From positions 1 through 64,000 of the forward strand of contig WBUR01000019.1 in NCBI GenBank assembly GCA_008933615.1: a DNA stretch of 64,000 nucleotides. Reading direction: 5' to 3'. The notes under the pieces were generated by a model. It was not told the DNA's origin, made no database searches, and saw only the letters and a list, made by a program, of their open reading frames with translations. Shown here one piece after another: positions 42,338 through 52,696 of the stretch (positions are counted from its first letter, which is position 1; each line of letters opens with the position of its first letter). A program made the position numbers and the translations under genes. This DNA comes from a bacterium. GTDB taxonomy: Bacteria > CLD3 > SB21.

Positions 42338-45196
42338 TCAATTACGCCGGCAGAGTGAAATGTATTCGCAATTACGACAACGTGTAACATCCTCGGTTTG
42401 CAAAAATGCCGTTTGCGGGTCTGTAACCTGGATCAAAAGTTTTTTCAAAACCTCTTCAAATTCCGAAAATAATTTTCCGTCAAGTGCAGATGTGCCGTTA
42501 ACCGATACCGGCTGCAGACCATTGGTCAGCTTCTTAAAAGGATAAACCGCAGAGATCATTTGAGGGTCGGACAACACTCCGGAGCGTACGTAAATATATC
42601 CGTACATTATTAACTGAAAACTCTTTGCCAGCCCCGGATCGCTGATAAGTTCGGAAAGAGCGCCAACGTTGAGCTCCTTGTTATCGACTCGGCCTGTTTT
42701 GTAGTCGATTATAAAGAGATTTGATTCGACGCCGTCGATCCTGTCCATTTTTCCCTTTAATCTAACGATTTTTTTTTGATCATTCAATTGGAAGTTAAGA
42801 TCGCATGAAACTTCTTTCTCTAGAGCCAAGACGTGAACGGTTTTTCCACTTTGCTCGATGTCTGCTATGCGACGGGCTTCGAGTTTTAGAAAGTTCTTGA
42901 TAAGTTTTATTCCGACTTTGAGCATCAAATGATTTTTCCCGTGTTGGATGTCTCCGTTTTTAAGAAACTGCTGGAAAGCCTGTATCAAAAGCGGCTGAGC
43001 TTTGGCCGCCATTCCATCGACATCCTTTGACGTAATTATCTTTTCCTCGAAAGGCCTGTATAAATTTTCAAGAGTAAAATGCATTGCGCTTCCGAATGTT
43101 CCTGCCTCAATGGTTTCCTCAGTTTCGTCAGCTTCAGTTAGGCGAACAATGTATTTTAAATAAAATTTGAGAGGACAATTAATGTAAGTATTTAAGGCTG
43201 TCGGGGAGAGGCCTTTCTCGATAAGGTGGTCTATTTGCCGCACAACCCGTTCATTCTTAAATATTTTTATTTCAGCATCGGCAACGGCATGCGCCGAAAA
43301 TGTGCCGCCGGCCAAAAAACTTTCCGTTATGTCGCCCGACTGCATGTTGGCGTTAAACTTCGGCATTTCAAAAATCAGTTGAGTAATAAATCGGCTTCGC
43401 TCGCCATTGCCAAAATCGTCTGTTTCGGAATTATAGATCAGATAAATATTTTTAGCGCGTTGTATGGAACGGTAGAAATTATACGCAAAAATTGCATCCT
43501 TCTCTTTATGTGCGGGGAGGTGGTATGCGATCTTAATATCAAACGGAATCATGGATTGCTGGTTTTTTGCGGCGGGTAATATGTTTTCATTCACAGACAA
43601 CATAATCACATTTTCGAAATCCAGGGTTCTCGTTTCAAGCATTCCCATAACCTGCAAGCCTTTAAGCGGTTCACCGGAAAATGGGATTCGTTCCGAAGCG
43701 AGTATTTCCGTAAGGAGTAAACGCAGGCTTTTTAATTCCAACGGCGTTTCGTGGGATTCTAACAGCGATTGTAATAAGCGGATGGTTGAAAAGAAGCGGA
43801 AGAAGGGCTCTAATTCGATATCCCATTGCGCTGTTTTTTCGACTGTTGCGATTTCCCGTAGCCATAAGGCAATGTCCAGCATTGAATTCAAAGCATTGCG
43901 AGAATGGTTCCATTTGACGAAAAATATGTTTTTATATGAAGAATCTGTTTCCATAAAGAAAGTTTCTATTTCCGATGAGCTTATGAAAAGGATGTTTTCT
44001 GAAATTATATGGCGTATCAACCTCCTGTTGGCATTGGTATTTTTTCGCTCGTCTCTCTCTTGAAGCAGGGGATGACCCAAAACGGAAATGACATCCTTAT
44101 GATAAAATTTTGATACCACGTTGCCATCAATATCCTTGAACTCGCGTGCATTATCTTGTAAATCAAAAAGGGATTCAATCAGACTGTAAAGTGGGGTGAA
44201 TTTTAAAGAAAGTCCCATACTGACATTGATGTTTTTTATCGATTCCGGAATGGAATGAAGCATGGGAAACAGAAGCGATTCGTCGGCAAGAATTACGGCG
44301 GTGTTATTGATCTCAGCATCTGCATTATGTATTTTTTCCAAAAGATCGCCGGCCACCTTCGCCTGCCCGACGTGTTTTGCCGCGCCAATAATTTGGATTT
44401 TCTTCCTTTCTGATAATAGAAAGTTTTTTTCCCATTTTGGACTACTGATTTTCCACTCGCGCAGATATTTTCGAACATAATGTCCGGCTTCCTGCTTGTC
44501 ATTGCGAACGTAATAGGCATCCATATCCCAAATGACGTCCGCGCGTTTCATCTTTATAAGCGACTTGAATATTTTTTCTTCCGAAAGGCTCAGGGCATTA
44601 AAACCTGCAAATATGATTTTTTTCCACGTTTTTTGTGCTATCTTGCTCTCGATATTTTCTGCAACTTCCCGCAAAGCCATTCCTTTATAAGCCAAATGCC
44701 TCTGAATCAAATGTTTCCGGAGTCCCTCATAAAGAGGTTCAAATGACTCCCAAAATCGGAGATACTGCAATTGGAAATCCGTCAATGCTTTTCCGTCCGG
44801 ATCCCACTGCTCAATGGCTTTTGCTTCGTTAAGATGATGAAACAATTTGTCGGTCGGAACCAAATATGCATCGATCTCGTCAAAGTCCTTTAAGAGAATT
44901 TCTCCCCATTGTGCGAAGTGATCGAATGAATCCGACCCTCCGGTTTTCCTATAGACTGTGAAAAATTCAAATAAGAGTAACACCGGTTCGATGATCTGAA
45001 CAGGGTTCAGTTCCAAAATAAAATCTTCTATGGTCAGCACCTTTGGAGCCCAAACGGCCTGCTGAAATTCTTCAGCCAGGAAATGTTTAAAGTAAAGACA
45101 TGCACGGCGATTTTGAAAAACGATGCATATCTCACCAAGATCATCCCGATGTCGGGAATAAATGTCTTTAGCCAGTTCCGATAAAAAAGAAACCAT
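42338..45196 (-). CDS. addB: AddB-like PD-(D/E)XK exonuclease with iron-sulfur cysteines
   Basis: A 952-residue protein. No Walker A is seen, as expected for the inactive helicase fold of AddB. The C-terminal nuclease has LFIIDYKTG, where Asp and Lys are catalytic. Four cysteines match the AddB iron-sulfur staple: one in NTYINCPLKFYLKYIV and three in TRCRNCEYISLC at the extreme C-terminus. Together with AddA (next gene upstream, one base apart) it would form the double-strand break resection complex. Confidence 0.87.
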   Translation of the reverse strand: MVSFLSELAKDIYSRHRDDLGEICIVFQNRRACLYFKHFLAEEFQQAVWAPKVLTIEDFILELNPVQIIEPVLLLFEFFTVYRKTGGSDSFDHFAQWGEILLKDFDEIDAYLVPTDKLFHHLNEAKAIEQWDPDGKALTDFQLQYLRFWESFEPLYEGLRKHLIQRHLAYKGMALREVAENIESKIAQKTWKKIIFAGFNALSLSEEKIFKSLIKMKRADVIWDMDAYYVRNDKQEAGHYVRKYLREWKISSPKWEKNFLLSERKKIQIIGAAKHVGQAKVAGDLLEKIHNADAEINNTAVILADESLLFPMLHSIPESIKNINVSMGLSLKFTPLYSLIESLFDLQDNAREFKDIDGNVVSKFYHKDVISVLGHPLLQERDERKNTNANRRLIRHIISENILFISSSEIETFFMETDSSYKNIFFVKWNHSRNALNSMLDIALWLREIATVEKTAQWDIELEPFFRFFSTIRLLQSLLESHETPLELKSLRLLLTEILASERIPFSGEPLKGLQVMGMLETRTLDFENVIMLSVNENILPAAKNQQSMIPFDIKIAYHLPAHKEKDAIFAYNFYRSIQRAKNIYLIYNSETDDFGNGERSRFITQLIFEMPKFNANMQSGDITESFLAGGTFSAHAVADAEIKIFKNERVVRQIDHLIEKGLSPTALNTYINCPLKFYLKYIVRLTEADETEETIEAGTFGSAMHFTLENLYRPFEEKIITSKDVDGMAAKAQPLLIQAFQQFLKNGDIQHGKNHLMLKVGIKLIKNFLKLEARRIADIEQSGKTVHVLALEKEVSCDLNFQLNDQKKIVRLKGKMDRIDGVESNLFIIDYKTGRVDNKELNVGALSELISDPGLAKSFQLIMYGYIYVRSGVLSDPQMISAVYPFKKLTNGLQPVSVNGTSALDGKLFSEFEEVLKKLLIQVTDPQTAFLQTEDVTRCRNCEYISLCRRN

Positions 45197-45197
45197 C

Positions 45198-48100
45198 TTA
45201 TATTTTTTCTAGTATTTTTTCATCCGTATAAAGCAAATATTTGTCAACTTTGGAATAGCCCATACTATGAATTGCTTCGGCGTATTGATTCAGTTGAATA
45301 ACATAATCTTCTTTTTGAGTTTGTCCGGTTTTATAATCAATGACAATAGCGTTATTGTCCTTAAGAATAACCCGGTCAATACGCAACATTCCTTTTCCGG
45401 CCAAAAACATTTCCGCTTCGGTTTTTACTGTGAGTCCGGGTTCAAAAAAAGGGCTTATATTATCTTGACTTAAAAGGGAAGTAAGGTTTTGTTCTAACCG
45501 CAAGCTAAGCTCGGAGTTAATCCTTCCCGTGAATTCAAGTTCCTTAACGGCATAATGAATATCTCCGACGGTTATAATTTTTGCCAGAGCGGCATGAACC
45601 ATATTACCCCAGTCTGTTTTACTCATTTCAGTTTTGGGCCAAAATTCGCTCGCGGTTTGCTTAATCCGTATCCGTTGTCGCCAGGAAAATGAAGAAGGGG
45701 ATGTGATAACATACTCGGATATCGGATTTTTTGATTCTATCTGTCTGTGAGATGTCGCGTCGCCAAAGTCATAAAAAGTCCGATTAATATCCCAGCGCGA
45801 TATAGACTGCAGGAAATGAATAAATAAAGCATTTATTGAATTGTTATTGTCAGGTTCTTTCTGAACCGCGCTGCAAAATATATGAAGACGCCCCTTTGCG
45901 CGTGTGGTGGCAACATATAATAAGTTAAGATTATCGAGAAACGATTTCCGGACCTCTTCTTCAAACCTTTCCGCAAAATCAGTATACTTAAGATCTTTCT
46001 GACAAGCGACGAGTACATGTTCCAAGTCCGGGGCAAACGGAAGATCGGGTGAGATCCAAATTTCGTCTTTCGTGTTTTCAATTTTCCAGTCGGCTTTTGG
46101 AACAATAACTACGGGAAATTCAAGTCCTTTTGATTTATGAATCGTTAGAACATGGACCGCATCGATTCCAATTGGCAGCGTGACGGAATAACTGGCTTTG
46201 TTTTCTTCCCACCAGCCTAAGAAACTATCAATTGAATTGCCTTCCCGGATGGAATACAAAAGCACCACATCTAAAAAATGCTGAACAAAAAGGTTAGCCT
46301 CGCGATTTAATGAAAACTTCGATATTATCGTTTCAGCGATTTCATATAGAGAAAGGAACGACAGGCTCCTGAAATAAATACTGAATCCATAGGATTCAAT
46401 TTTTTTAAAAAAATAATCCGGTTCTTTTATTCCCGCGAATGAGTCGTCTAAGACGGCATCCGGTAATCCGGATTGTTCATGCAGATAATGGAGTATTTCT
46501 GCTTTTGCAATGACGTTGGATGAATCAGTTAGGTATTGAAATACGGAAACTATAAAACGGACGTCGGAAGATTTGTGAATAAGCACGGATTCCGCAGAAA
46601 CAACGGAAATCCCGTTTTGCATCAAAAAGCCCGCAATGGCTATCGCATCGCTATTCGATCTCGTGAGAATAGCTATTTCGTTTCTCGAGAATCCTTCTTT
46701 ACGAAGTGATTCAATCAGGGACATGGTCTTGTTCAACACATTTTGATTAAATGTGTTTTCCTTATCCGGCGCGAGAAAATCTATTGTAATGTATCCGCCT
46801 GTGTTTTCAGCAAGATGCTGTTGCGAGTGATTACGATAAATCCCTTTATTGGACAGTTCCGGCAGTTGGGATAGGAACTCATACAACGCATTGTTAAAAT
46901 TCACAATATTTTTTGAGCTGCGGTAGTTAATGTCTAACGATCTGATATCATGATGTCGTATCAAGGACGCCTCGTGCTCTGACACTGTCGGGTTATCGTT
47001 TTCATTACGTATCTTAGGCAAAAGGTCAAATTGTTCAACATCCCCGTTTCTAAACCGATAGATGGCTTGTTTTCCATCACCCACAACCATGCTTAAATGG
47101 CCGGCTGCCAGAGAATTATCAACCAATGGAAGCAGGTTAGACCACTGAAGAAGGGAGGTGTCCTGAAATTCATCGATCAGGTAATGTTCATATTTCTCGC
47201 CGATGCGTTCGAAAATAAAAGGAATCGATTCCTGCGAAACCACTTCATGAATCCGTCTATTGAACTCTGAAATCAAAATAAAATTTTTCTCCTGCTTTAG
47301 TTGAGCAAGCAGATCATTAATTTGATTCAAAACGCTTAAAGAATAAATACGCTGCAGAATAACTCGGGATATTACATAGTTATTGTGATTTTGTGCGACA
47401 ATTTGCTGAATAGATTTGAAACATTCCGTCAATCGCGGTTTGATAGATTCGATTTTTCTCCGATTATTTTCATGAATTTGTCTGGTATACCATTTATGAG
47501 TATCGATTGACTCTTTGACGTAACTGTTTGGGAATAAATGGTCGACTGCAAAATCAGATTCCAATTTCCTAAAATAGCCGGCGATGCCTTTGCTGCGCTG
47601 ATAAAAATCCGTTTCCGATAGCTCGTTTTGATCGATAAGCTGTAAAGCATTAGACGCTATGGCATTAATTTGCGATTCGATCTGCCTTGTAAAGGTAAAA
47701 AGCTGTTTACGGACACGTTCAAATATTTCCAGATCCATATTGTTTAAACTCTCGAGGCGGTGCATACTCTCATCGTCTAATAATGATTTAGCCAGCTTAT
47801 TAAGCGGGTTTTCAATATGCCAATCCTTCTCATCCTCAGTCTGGCTCTCGACAAATCCGATGAGCGAACGCGTTAGCGGTTCGTTTTTCCCAACTGAGTT
47901 GATCAATAGATCCACAGTCTCCGACAGCATGCGTATCTCTTCGGTTTCAACTTCGAAATTCCACGACAATTTCAGGTCCCGGGCAAAATGTCGAACAATA
48001 TTATGAACAAAACTATCAATCGTGCTGACTGCAAAATCAGAATAGCCATGCAAGACGTTTTGTAAAACACGTCCGGAAGAGATCACGATTTGTTCATCGG

Positions 48101-48380
48101 CAAGTCCGGTTTCCTTCTTCAAATCCTGGAATAACACGGCGGATAACTTGTCCGACGATCGGGAAGAGATGTTTGCCATTGCGTTAATAATACGCGTTTT
48201 CATTTCTTCAGCTGCTTTGTTCGTAAAGGTGACGGCAAGGATACGGCGAAAGTTTTCGTCCGATGCCAATGCGATTTTGAGATACTCTTTGACTAGCGTA
48301 TAAGTTTTGCCAGATCCGGCAGACGATTTATAAATTAAAAAAGGCATGCGTTTGAAATGAATGAGATTGGTTTCCAGCAT
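45198..48380 (-). CDS. addA: AddA/RecB-like UvrD-family helicase-nuclease
   Basis: A 1060-residue protein. The SF1 helicase motifs are in order: motif I SSAGSGKTYTLV at residues 19-30, motif II LIDEFQDTS, motif III VGDGKQAIYRFRNGD, motif V VLTIHKSKGLEFPVV and motif VI LLYVATTRAKGRL. The C-terminus carries a PD-(D/E)XK nuclease (VIDYKTGQTQKEDYVIQL). With AddB it processes double-strand breaks for RecA. The ATG at residue 12 (MPFLIYK) is an alternative start. A 125-base divergent gap lies upstream. Confidence 0.92.
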   Translation of the reverse strand: MLETNLIHFKRMPFLIYKSSAGSGKTYTLVKEYLKIALASDENFRRILAVTFTNKAAEEMKTRIINAMANISSRSSDKLSAVLFQDLKKETGLADEQIVISSGRVLQNVLHGYSDFAVSTIDSFVHNIVRHFARDLKLSWNFEVETEEIRMLSETVDLLINSVGKNEPLTRSLIGFVESQTEDEKDWHIENPLNKLAKSLLDDESMHRLESLNNMDLEIFERVRKQLFTFTRQIESQINAIASNALQLIDQNELSETDFYQRSKGIAGYFRKLESDFAVDHLFPNSYVKESIDTHKWYTRQIHENNRRKIESIKPRLTECFKSIQQIVAQNHNNYVISRVILQRIYSLSVLNQINDLLAQLKQEKNFILISEFNRRIHEVVSQESIPFIFERIGEKYEHYLIDEFQDTSLLQWSNLLPLVDNSLAAGHLSMVVGDGKQAIYRFRNGDVEQFDLLPKIRNENDNPTVSEHEASLIRHHDIRSLDINYRSSKNIVNFNNALYEFLSQLPELSNKGIYRNHSQQHLAENTGGYITIDFLAPDKENTFNQNVLNKTMSLIESLRKEGFSRNEIAILTRSNSDAIAIAGFLMQNGISVVSAESVLIHKSSDVRFIVSVFQYLTDSSNVIAKAEILHYLHEQSGLPDAVLDDSFAGIKEPDYFFKKIESYGFSIYFRSLSFLSLYEIAETIISKFSLNREANLFVQHFLDVVLLYSIREGNSIDSFLGWWEENKASYSVTLPIGIDAVHVLTIHKSKGLEFPVVIVPKADWKIENTKDEIWISPDLPFAPDLEHVLVACQKDLKYTDFAERFEEEVRKSFLDNLNLLYVATTRAKGRLHIFCSAVQKEPDNNNSINALFIHFLQSISRWDINRTFYDFGDATSHRQIESKNPISEYVITSPSSFSWRQRIRIKQTASEFWPKTEMSKTDWGNMVHAALAKIITVGDIHYAVKELEFTGRINSELSLRLEQNLTSLLSQDNISPFFEPGLTVKTEAEMFLAGKGMLRIDRVILKDNNAIVIDYKTGQTQKEDYVIQLNQYAEAIHSMGYSKVDKYLLYTDEKILEKI

Positions 48381-48505
48381 ATATAAAAAAGTTTAAGCAG
48401 AAAACATATAAAAAAAATGTCAACTCTTTCTGCCCGCAGTTTTTATGTGGAATATTTGATAAAAATTTCCGATCATGTAAAAATTCGAAATAAGTTTTAC
48501 TATTC

Positions 48506-49315
48506 ATGGCTAAGTCTTCCGCAAAAAAAGCTTCAAAGATCACCATGGCGCGTAAGTCCGATGAAAACGATGCGATGATGAAGTTTGCCCAATTTATGGG
48601 CTGGCTGAAGGAAGATCGGATACTCAATGCCCGGAAAAAGGTAAATGACGAGCTCCAGGAAGGTATTCGACAGCTTGAGTGGGCTGTGTTAAAACTCGAA
48701 GCAGAGGAAAAAGGTGCGCTTACGTCGCTCAATCTTCAGTGGCATGAAAAGCGCCTTAAAGCGGCTTCGTTAACGGATCTCGAAAAGGAGTTAAAGGAGT
48801 TTACTCGCCAGTACCATAAATTGAAGAATCTTGAAAACCAACAGATGCAGATTACCGAAAAAGGTATGTATGAGAAAGCGGCGGTTGAACGAATTGAATA
48901 TGAGATCACATCACTTATTCGCGATCCGGATTTGATCAACGAGTTGAAAGGTGTCATAGAATTGAAGAAAACGGAGATACAATCATTACGAAATGAGTAT
49001 CTTCTCATGGAAGACCAGATCAAAAAAATGGAAGTTATTCCCAAGCAAATTGCAACATTGGAATTGCTGATAGCCGATGCAAAAAGGGCGGAACACGATA
49101 GCCAGACGCTTCAGGAAGAAATTGAAAAAATAAGAAACCAGTTATCGAAACAATCGTTTGCCAAACGCGAGCTTATGGCGATAGAAGATATGAAACGACA
49201 GATTAGTGCGAGTAACTACGATGTTGCACATCACAAGGAAGTGAGGCAGCTTATAGATCGTTATCTGGAGTTTGAATTGCCTGTCTGGCTCAAAGAAGCC
49301 GGGCTTATTGAATAA
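48506..49315 (+). CDS. Coiled-coil protein of unknown function
   Basis: A 269-residue soluble protein. The N-terminus is basic (AKSSAKKASKITMARKSDE); from about residue 40 to 240 the sequence is Glu/Lys/Leu/Gln-rich with heptad character (LEKELKEFTRQYHKLKNLEN), predicting a long coiled coil. The C-terminus ends in a short hydrophobic block (YLEFELPVWLKEAGLIE). No named family is recognised. The lolC-like gene follows after nine bases, so a link to the envelope is possible. Confidence 0.75.
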   Translation: MAKSSAKKASKITMARKSDENDAMMKFAQFMGWLKEDRILNARKKVNDELQEGIRQLEWAVLKLEAEEKGALTSLNLQWHEKRLKAASLTDLEKELKEFTRQYHKLKNLENQQMQITEKGMYEKAAVERIEYEITSLIRDPDLINELKGVIELKKTEIQSLRNEYLLMEDQIKKMEVIPKQIATLELLIADAKRAEHDSQTLQEEIEKIRNQLSKQSFAKRELMAIEDMKRQISASNYDVAHHKEVRQLIDRYLEFELPVWLKEAGLIE

Positions 49316-49324
49316 CGGACGTCA

Positions 49325-50566
49325 ATGTATTATCCATTTTTTATTTCAAAAAAGTATCTGTGGGCAAAACGAAAAACGGGCTTTGTTTCTGTTATTGCAT
49401 ATATTTCTATTGCGGGCGTCGCTTTGGGTACGGCGGCTCTGATCATAACTATGTCCATTATTTCCGGATTTGAGCGTGAACTGCGTTCTAAGTTTATTAC
49501 GTTTGATTCACATGTCCGTATCAAAACGTTTGATGGAACGCCCTTAATTTCCAATTATGATGAGTTGGAATTAAAAATCCGCACGGCTCCGGATGTAAAA
49601 GGTGTTTCACCGTATGTGGAGAAAGAAGCGATGATACGGTCTAAACGCTCTACGGATGGAATCATCATAAAAGGTATTGACCAGGATAAAGTTGATCAGG
49701 CATTGGATATTCGCAGCGATGTAATCCTTTCCAAAAGTGAGAACAAAATAAATCTTAAAAGGAATACTCCGGGCGAGTTGCCCGGCGCTTTGATGGGAAA
49801 AAAATTGGCGGACAAATTGTTCGTGTCTATCGGCGATAAAGTTACGGTTTTCAGCCTCCAAAACACATTGGCTTTCATAAAACAACCGAAAGTAAGCCAG
49901 TTTATCGTAACCGGAATTTATCGGAGCGGCCTTTCAGAATACGATAATGTTTACGTGTATATCGATATTACGGAAGCACAGAAACTCTTTGATTACGGCA
50001 ATTCCATAACAGGCGTCGAATTGCGTCTATTGGATTTGTTTTTAGCGCAGGATGTGGGGAAAGAGTTAGGGGAGTTGCTTGGGTATCCGTTCTATGTGCG
50101 TACGTGGCTGGATATTCATCGAAATTTATTCGGATGGCTTGAGACAAACAACTTCATCATGATGATCATTTTTACTCTGATTATTACGGTTGCAGCGTTC
50201 AACATCATCGGAACTTTATTCATGATCGTCATTGAAAAAACTAAGGATATTGGCGTATTAAAATCTATGGGTGCCGGGGCCAACGGCATTCGCAATATCT
50301 TCATTTTAGAAGGTTTTTGGATTGGACTGATAGGATCGGGCATCGGAAATATATTCGCTCTTGCTTTGTGCTGGCTGCAATTAAAGTACAAGATCATTTC
50401 ACTTAATTCCGATGTGTATTTTATGGACAGTGTCCCGATTGAAATGCGTTGGTATTATTTCTTGGGTATCACTGTTTTTTCAATAGGGCTGTGCGTGGCA
50501 GCCACGGTTTTTCCATCTTATAGAGCAGCAAAATTAGATCCAGTTAATGCGATTAGGTATGAATAA
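49325..50566 (+). CDS. LolC/LolE-type lipoprotein-releasing permease (first copy)
   Basis: A 413-residue ABC permease of the LolC/E group: an N-terminal FISKKYLWAKRKTGFVSVIAYISIAGVALGTAALI segment with the first membrane helix, a periplasmic domain of about 210 residues, and three C-terminal helices (IIFTLIITVAAFNIIGTLF, GVLKSMGAG, PSYRAAKLDPVNAIRYE). The last motif is the FtsX-family signature. With LolD it should release lipoproteins from the inner membrane for transport to the outer membrane. A second, similar permease follows. Confidence 0.92.
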   Translation: MYYPFFISKKYLWAKRKTGFVSVIAYISIAGVALGTAALIITMSIISGFERELRSKFITFDSHVRIKTFDGTPLISNYDELELKIRTAPDVKGVSPYVEKEAMIRSKRSTDGIIIKGIDQDKVDQALDIRSDVILSKSENKINLKRNTPGELPGALMGKKLADKLFVSIGDKVTVFSLQNTLAFIKQPKVSQFIVTGIYRSGLSEYDNVYVYIDITEAQKLFDYGNSITGVELRLLDLFLAQDVGKELGELLGYPFYVRTWLDIHRNLFGWLETNNFIMMIIFTLIITVAAFNIIGTLFMIVIEKTKDIGVLKSMGAGANGIRNIFILEGFWIGLIGSGIGNIFALALCWLQLKYKIISLNSDVYFMDSVPIEMRWYYFLGITVFSIGLCVAATVFPSYRAAKLDPVNAIRYE

Positions 50567-50583
50567 CCTCCAGAGGGATTAGT

Positions 50584-51804
50584 TTGAAGTTTGAGCATTT
50601 CGTAGCAAATAGATACCTAAAACCGCGCCGCGATAACCTCTATGTGACGTTGATCGGAGGAATTTCAGTCGTTGGAGTAACGGTTGGCGTCATGGCTATC
50701 GTTCTCGTGTTGTCCATTCTCAACGGATTTGAACGTGAGATCAAATCAAGATTCATAGGTTTTGATTCACATATCAAGATTATGAAACCGCATGATGAAG
50801 GTATCACGCATTGGGATGAAGTGGTTGAAAAAATTCGTTCAGAAAAATCCGTGGTCGGAGTTTCGCCATATGTTCTGCAAAAAGCGATGATCACCAGTTC
50901 GTCCGGAAATCACGTGACGTTTGTAAAAGGAACCACAGAGGAAACAATTGTTCAGGTGACGACGTTAGAAAAAAGCATTCTGCATGGCAAAGTTGATTTT
51001 TCGAAGCAAGACAGCGCCTTTAATGGAATGCTCGTGGGTTACAGTTTATCTCTCCAACTCGATGTAAACGCCCAGGATACGTTAACTGTAATAAGTCCTG
51101 CCGGAGTAACGAGTCCTTTCAGTATGCCGATCGCAAAGCGCTTCAGTGCATCGGGCGTATTCAAAACAGATATGTATGAATACGATAATGCGTACGTATT
51201 CGTCGGTCTTAGCGATGCACAGGATTTATTTGAAATGGAAGATCAAATAACTGGCATAGACGTGAAGCTTGATCATATCGACAAATCATTTGACGTGCGG
51301 GACAGATTAGCGGCGACGTTAGGAGAAAAATACGTAGTAGAAACGTGGTTTGATCAGCACAGCGATCTTTACAGCGCCATGAAAATTGAAAAATGGGGAT
51401 CGTTAGTGGTGCTGAGTCTCATCATTTTGGTTGCAGGTTTCAACATTGTCAGTACATTGATTATGGTCGTTATGCAAAAAACTGCAGAAATCGGCATTTT
51501 GAAGTCGATGGGTGCAAGTTCCAATGTTGTTTCGGGAATCTTTATGCGGCAGGGTCTTATTATAGGGAGTATTGGAATATTGATGGGATGTTTGTTAGGC
51601 TACGGAATTTGTGTTATACAAATGCAATTTTCAATTATCAAAATGCCGCAGGACATATTTTTTCTGGATGCATTGCCTGTGGAACTGAAATGGGTGGATT
51701 TTTTTGCAATAGTGATCGTTGCGTTTTGTTTATGTCTTTTCTCCACCGTATATCCGGCACGTAAAGCAGCCAAACTATTGCCAGTAGAAGCGTTGCGATC
51801 ATAA
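50584..51804 (+). CDS. LolC/LolE-type lipoprotein-releasing permease (second copy)
   Basis: A 406-residue paralogue of the previous gene with the same layout: FVANRYLKPRRDNLYVTLIGGISVVGVTVGV at the N-terminus, a large periplasmic domain and three C-terminal helices ending in YPARKAAKLLPVEALRS. It starts at TTG 50584, supported by a GAGGG ribosome-binding site five bases ahead. Two permeases plus LolD would give the LolCDE arrangement. Which copy is C and which E cannot be decided from sequence reading. Confidence 0.91.
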   Translation: MKFEHFVANRYLKPRRDNLYVTLIGGISVVGVTVGVMAIVLVLSILNGFEREIKSRFIGFDSHIKIMKPHDEGITHWDEVVEKIRSEKSVVGVSPYVLQKAMITSSSGNHVTFVKGTTEETIVQVTTLEKSILHGKVDFSKQDSAFNGMLVGYSLSLQLDVNAQDTLTVISPAGVTSPFSMPIAKRFSASGVFKTDMYEYDNAYVFVGLSDAQDLFEMEDQITGIDVKLDHIDKSFDVRDRLAATLGEKYVVETWFDQHSDLYSAMKIEKWGSLVVLSLIILVAGFNIVSTLIMVVMQKTAEIGILKSMGASSNVVSGIFMRQGLIIGSIGILMGCLLGYGICVIQMQFSIIKMPQDIFFLDALPVELKWVDFFAIVIVAFCLCLFSTVYPARKAAKLLPVEALRS

Positions 51805-51823
51805 ACTAATAAGGGAATTATTC

Positions 51824-52684
51824 ATGAATTTCAAATCAGCCAAAGTTCATTTCTTTCTCATAGTTTTCCTGACTGGATGTCTGTCGTTTAACGTCTATTC
51901 ACAGAAAGCTAAATTCTACGTATTGGTTTATAAATACAAGGAAGGTGATAAATACCGAATAACGGCCAGTACGTATAAAAATTTCTCAACGACTGCCGGT
52001 ACGTTTACCAATTCTTTTTCGGGCGAAACGAGTTTCGATTTATTTCAGGAGATCGAAGGCGCGGACGACGAGGCTGCTGATATGAAAATTCGTATTGAAC
52101 TCACGCGTCAAACAGAAAATGGAAAGAATTTGACTTATAAACTTTCCAAAGTGTTTAAAGGCGACGAGCTTAGATTAACCTTTGACCGGTTCGGAAGGAT
52201 TTTGCCTAAATCGGTGCAATACCAGTACTCGGATAGTCAGCGTGTGCATCAATCGGAAAGTTTGTCCCTCTTGCGTAATATTTTCGTTCCACTACCGGAT
52301 CGGGCATTAAAAGCCGGGGACACATGGGATGTTACGGAAGTTTTCGAAGCAGAACAGTTGGCTGCGCTGGCAGGCTCATCATATGGGATAAAAAGGCCGG
52401 ATGTACGCGGCCTGTATACACTTGAAAGCGTAGATGAGGGTGTCGCCAAAATAGTTTTGCATCTTGAGGTTTCCGGAAATGGAAAATTAGTTGAATTGAA
52501 GGATAGTCCGGAACTTGATTTTTTATTACAAATCGAGGGAATTTTCTACTTCGAAATCGCAGAGGGAAAAATCGTAAACGGAAGTATTACAACGGAAGCC
52601 GTTGGTGTGACGAGTATGGCAGATGCAATCATAGATTTTAAGGGTTCGCTCATGTCGACTTTCACTATGGAAAAATATAAATAG
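51824..52684 (+). CDS. Exported protein of unknown function in the Lol cluster
   Basis: A 286-residue protein with a signal peptide (FFLIVFLTGCLSFNVYSQKA); a Cys in the hydrophobic core is probably not a lipobox. The mature part is beta-rich with segments such as YKYKEGDKYRITASTY, LTFDRFGRILPK and PDRALKAGDTWDV, a pattern seen in uncharacterised FCB proteins of the DUF6263 type. It sits between the second permease and lolD, with an AAGGGA ribosome-binding site. A role in lipoprotein or outer-membrane traffic is suggested only by position. Confidence 0.75.
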   Translation: MNFKSAKVHFFLIVFLTGCLSFNVYSQKAKFYVLVYKYKEGDKYRITASTYKNFSTTAGTFTNSFSGETSFDLFQEIEGADDEAADMKIRIELTRQTENGKNLTYKLSKVFKGDELRLTFDRFGRILPKSVQYQYSDSQRVHQSESLSLLRNIFVPLPDRALKAGDTWDVTEVFEAEQLAALAGSSYGIKRPDVRGLYTLESVDEGVAKIVLHLEVSGNGKLVELKDSPELDFLLQIEGIFYFEIAEGKIVNGSITTEAVGVTSMADAIIDFKGSLMSTFTMEKYK

Positions 52685-52696
52685 GACTTTGCTACA

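Noticed and set aside
43551-44063. 170-codon plus-strand open frame inside addB
   Set aside because: It is antisense to a well-supported gene, and its composition looks like a shadow frame with runs of Ser and Arg.
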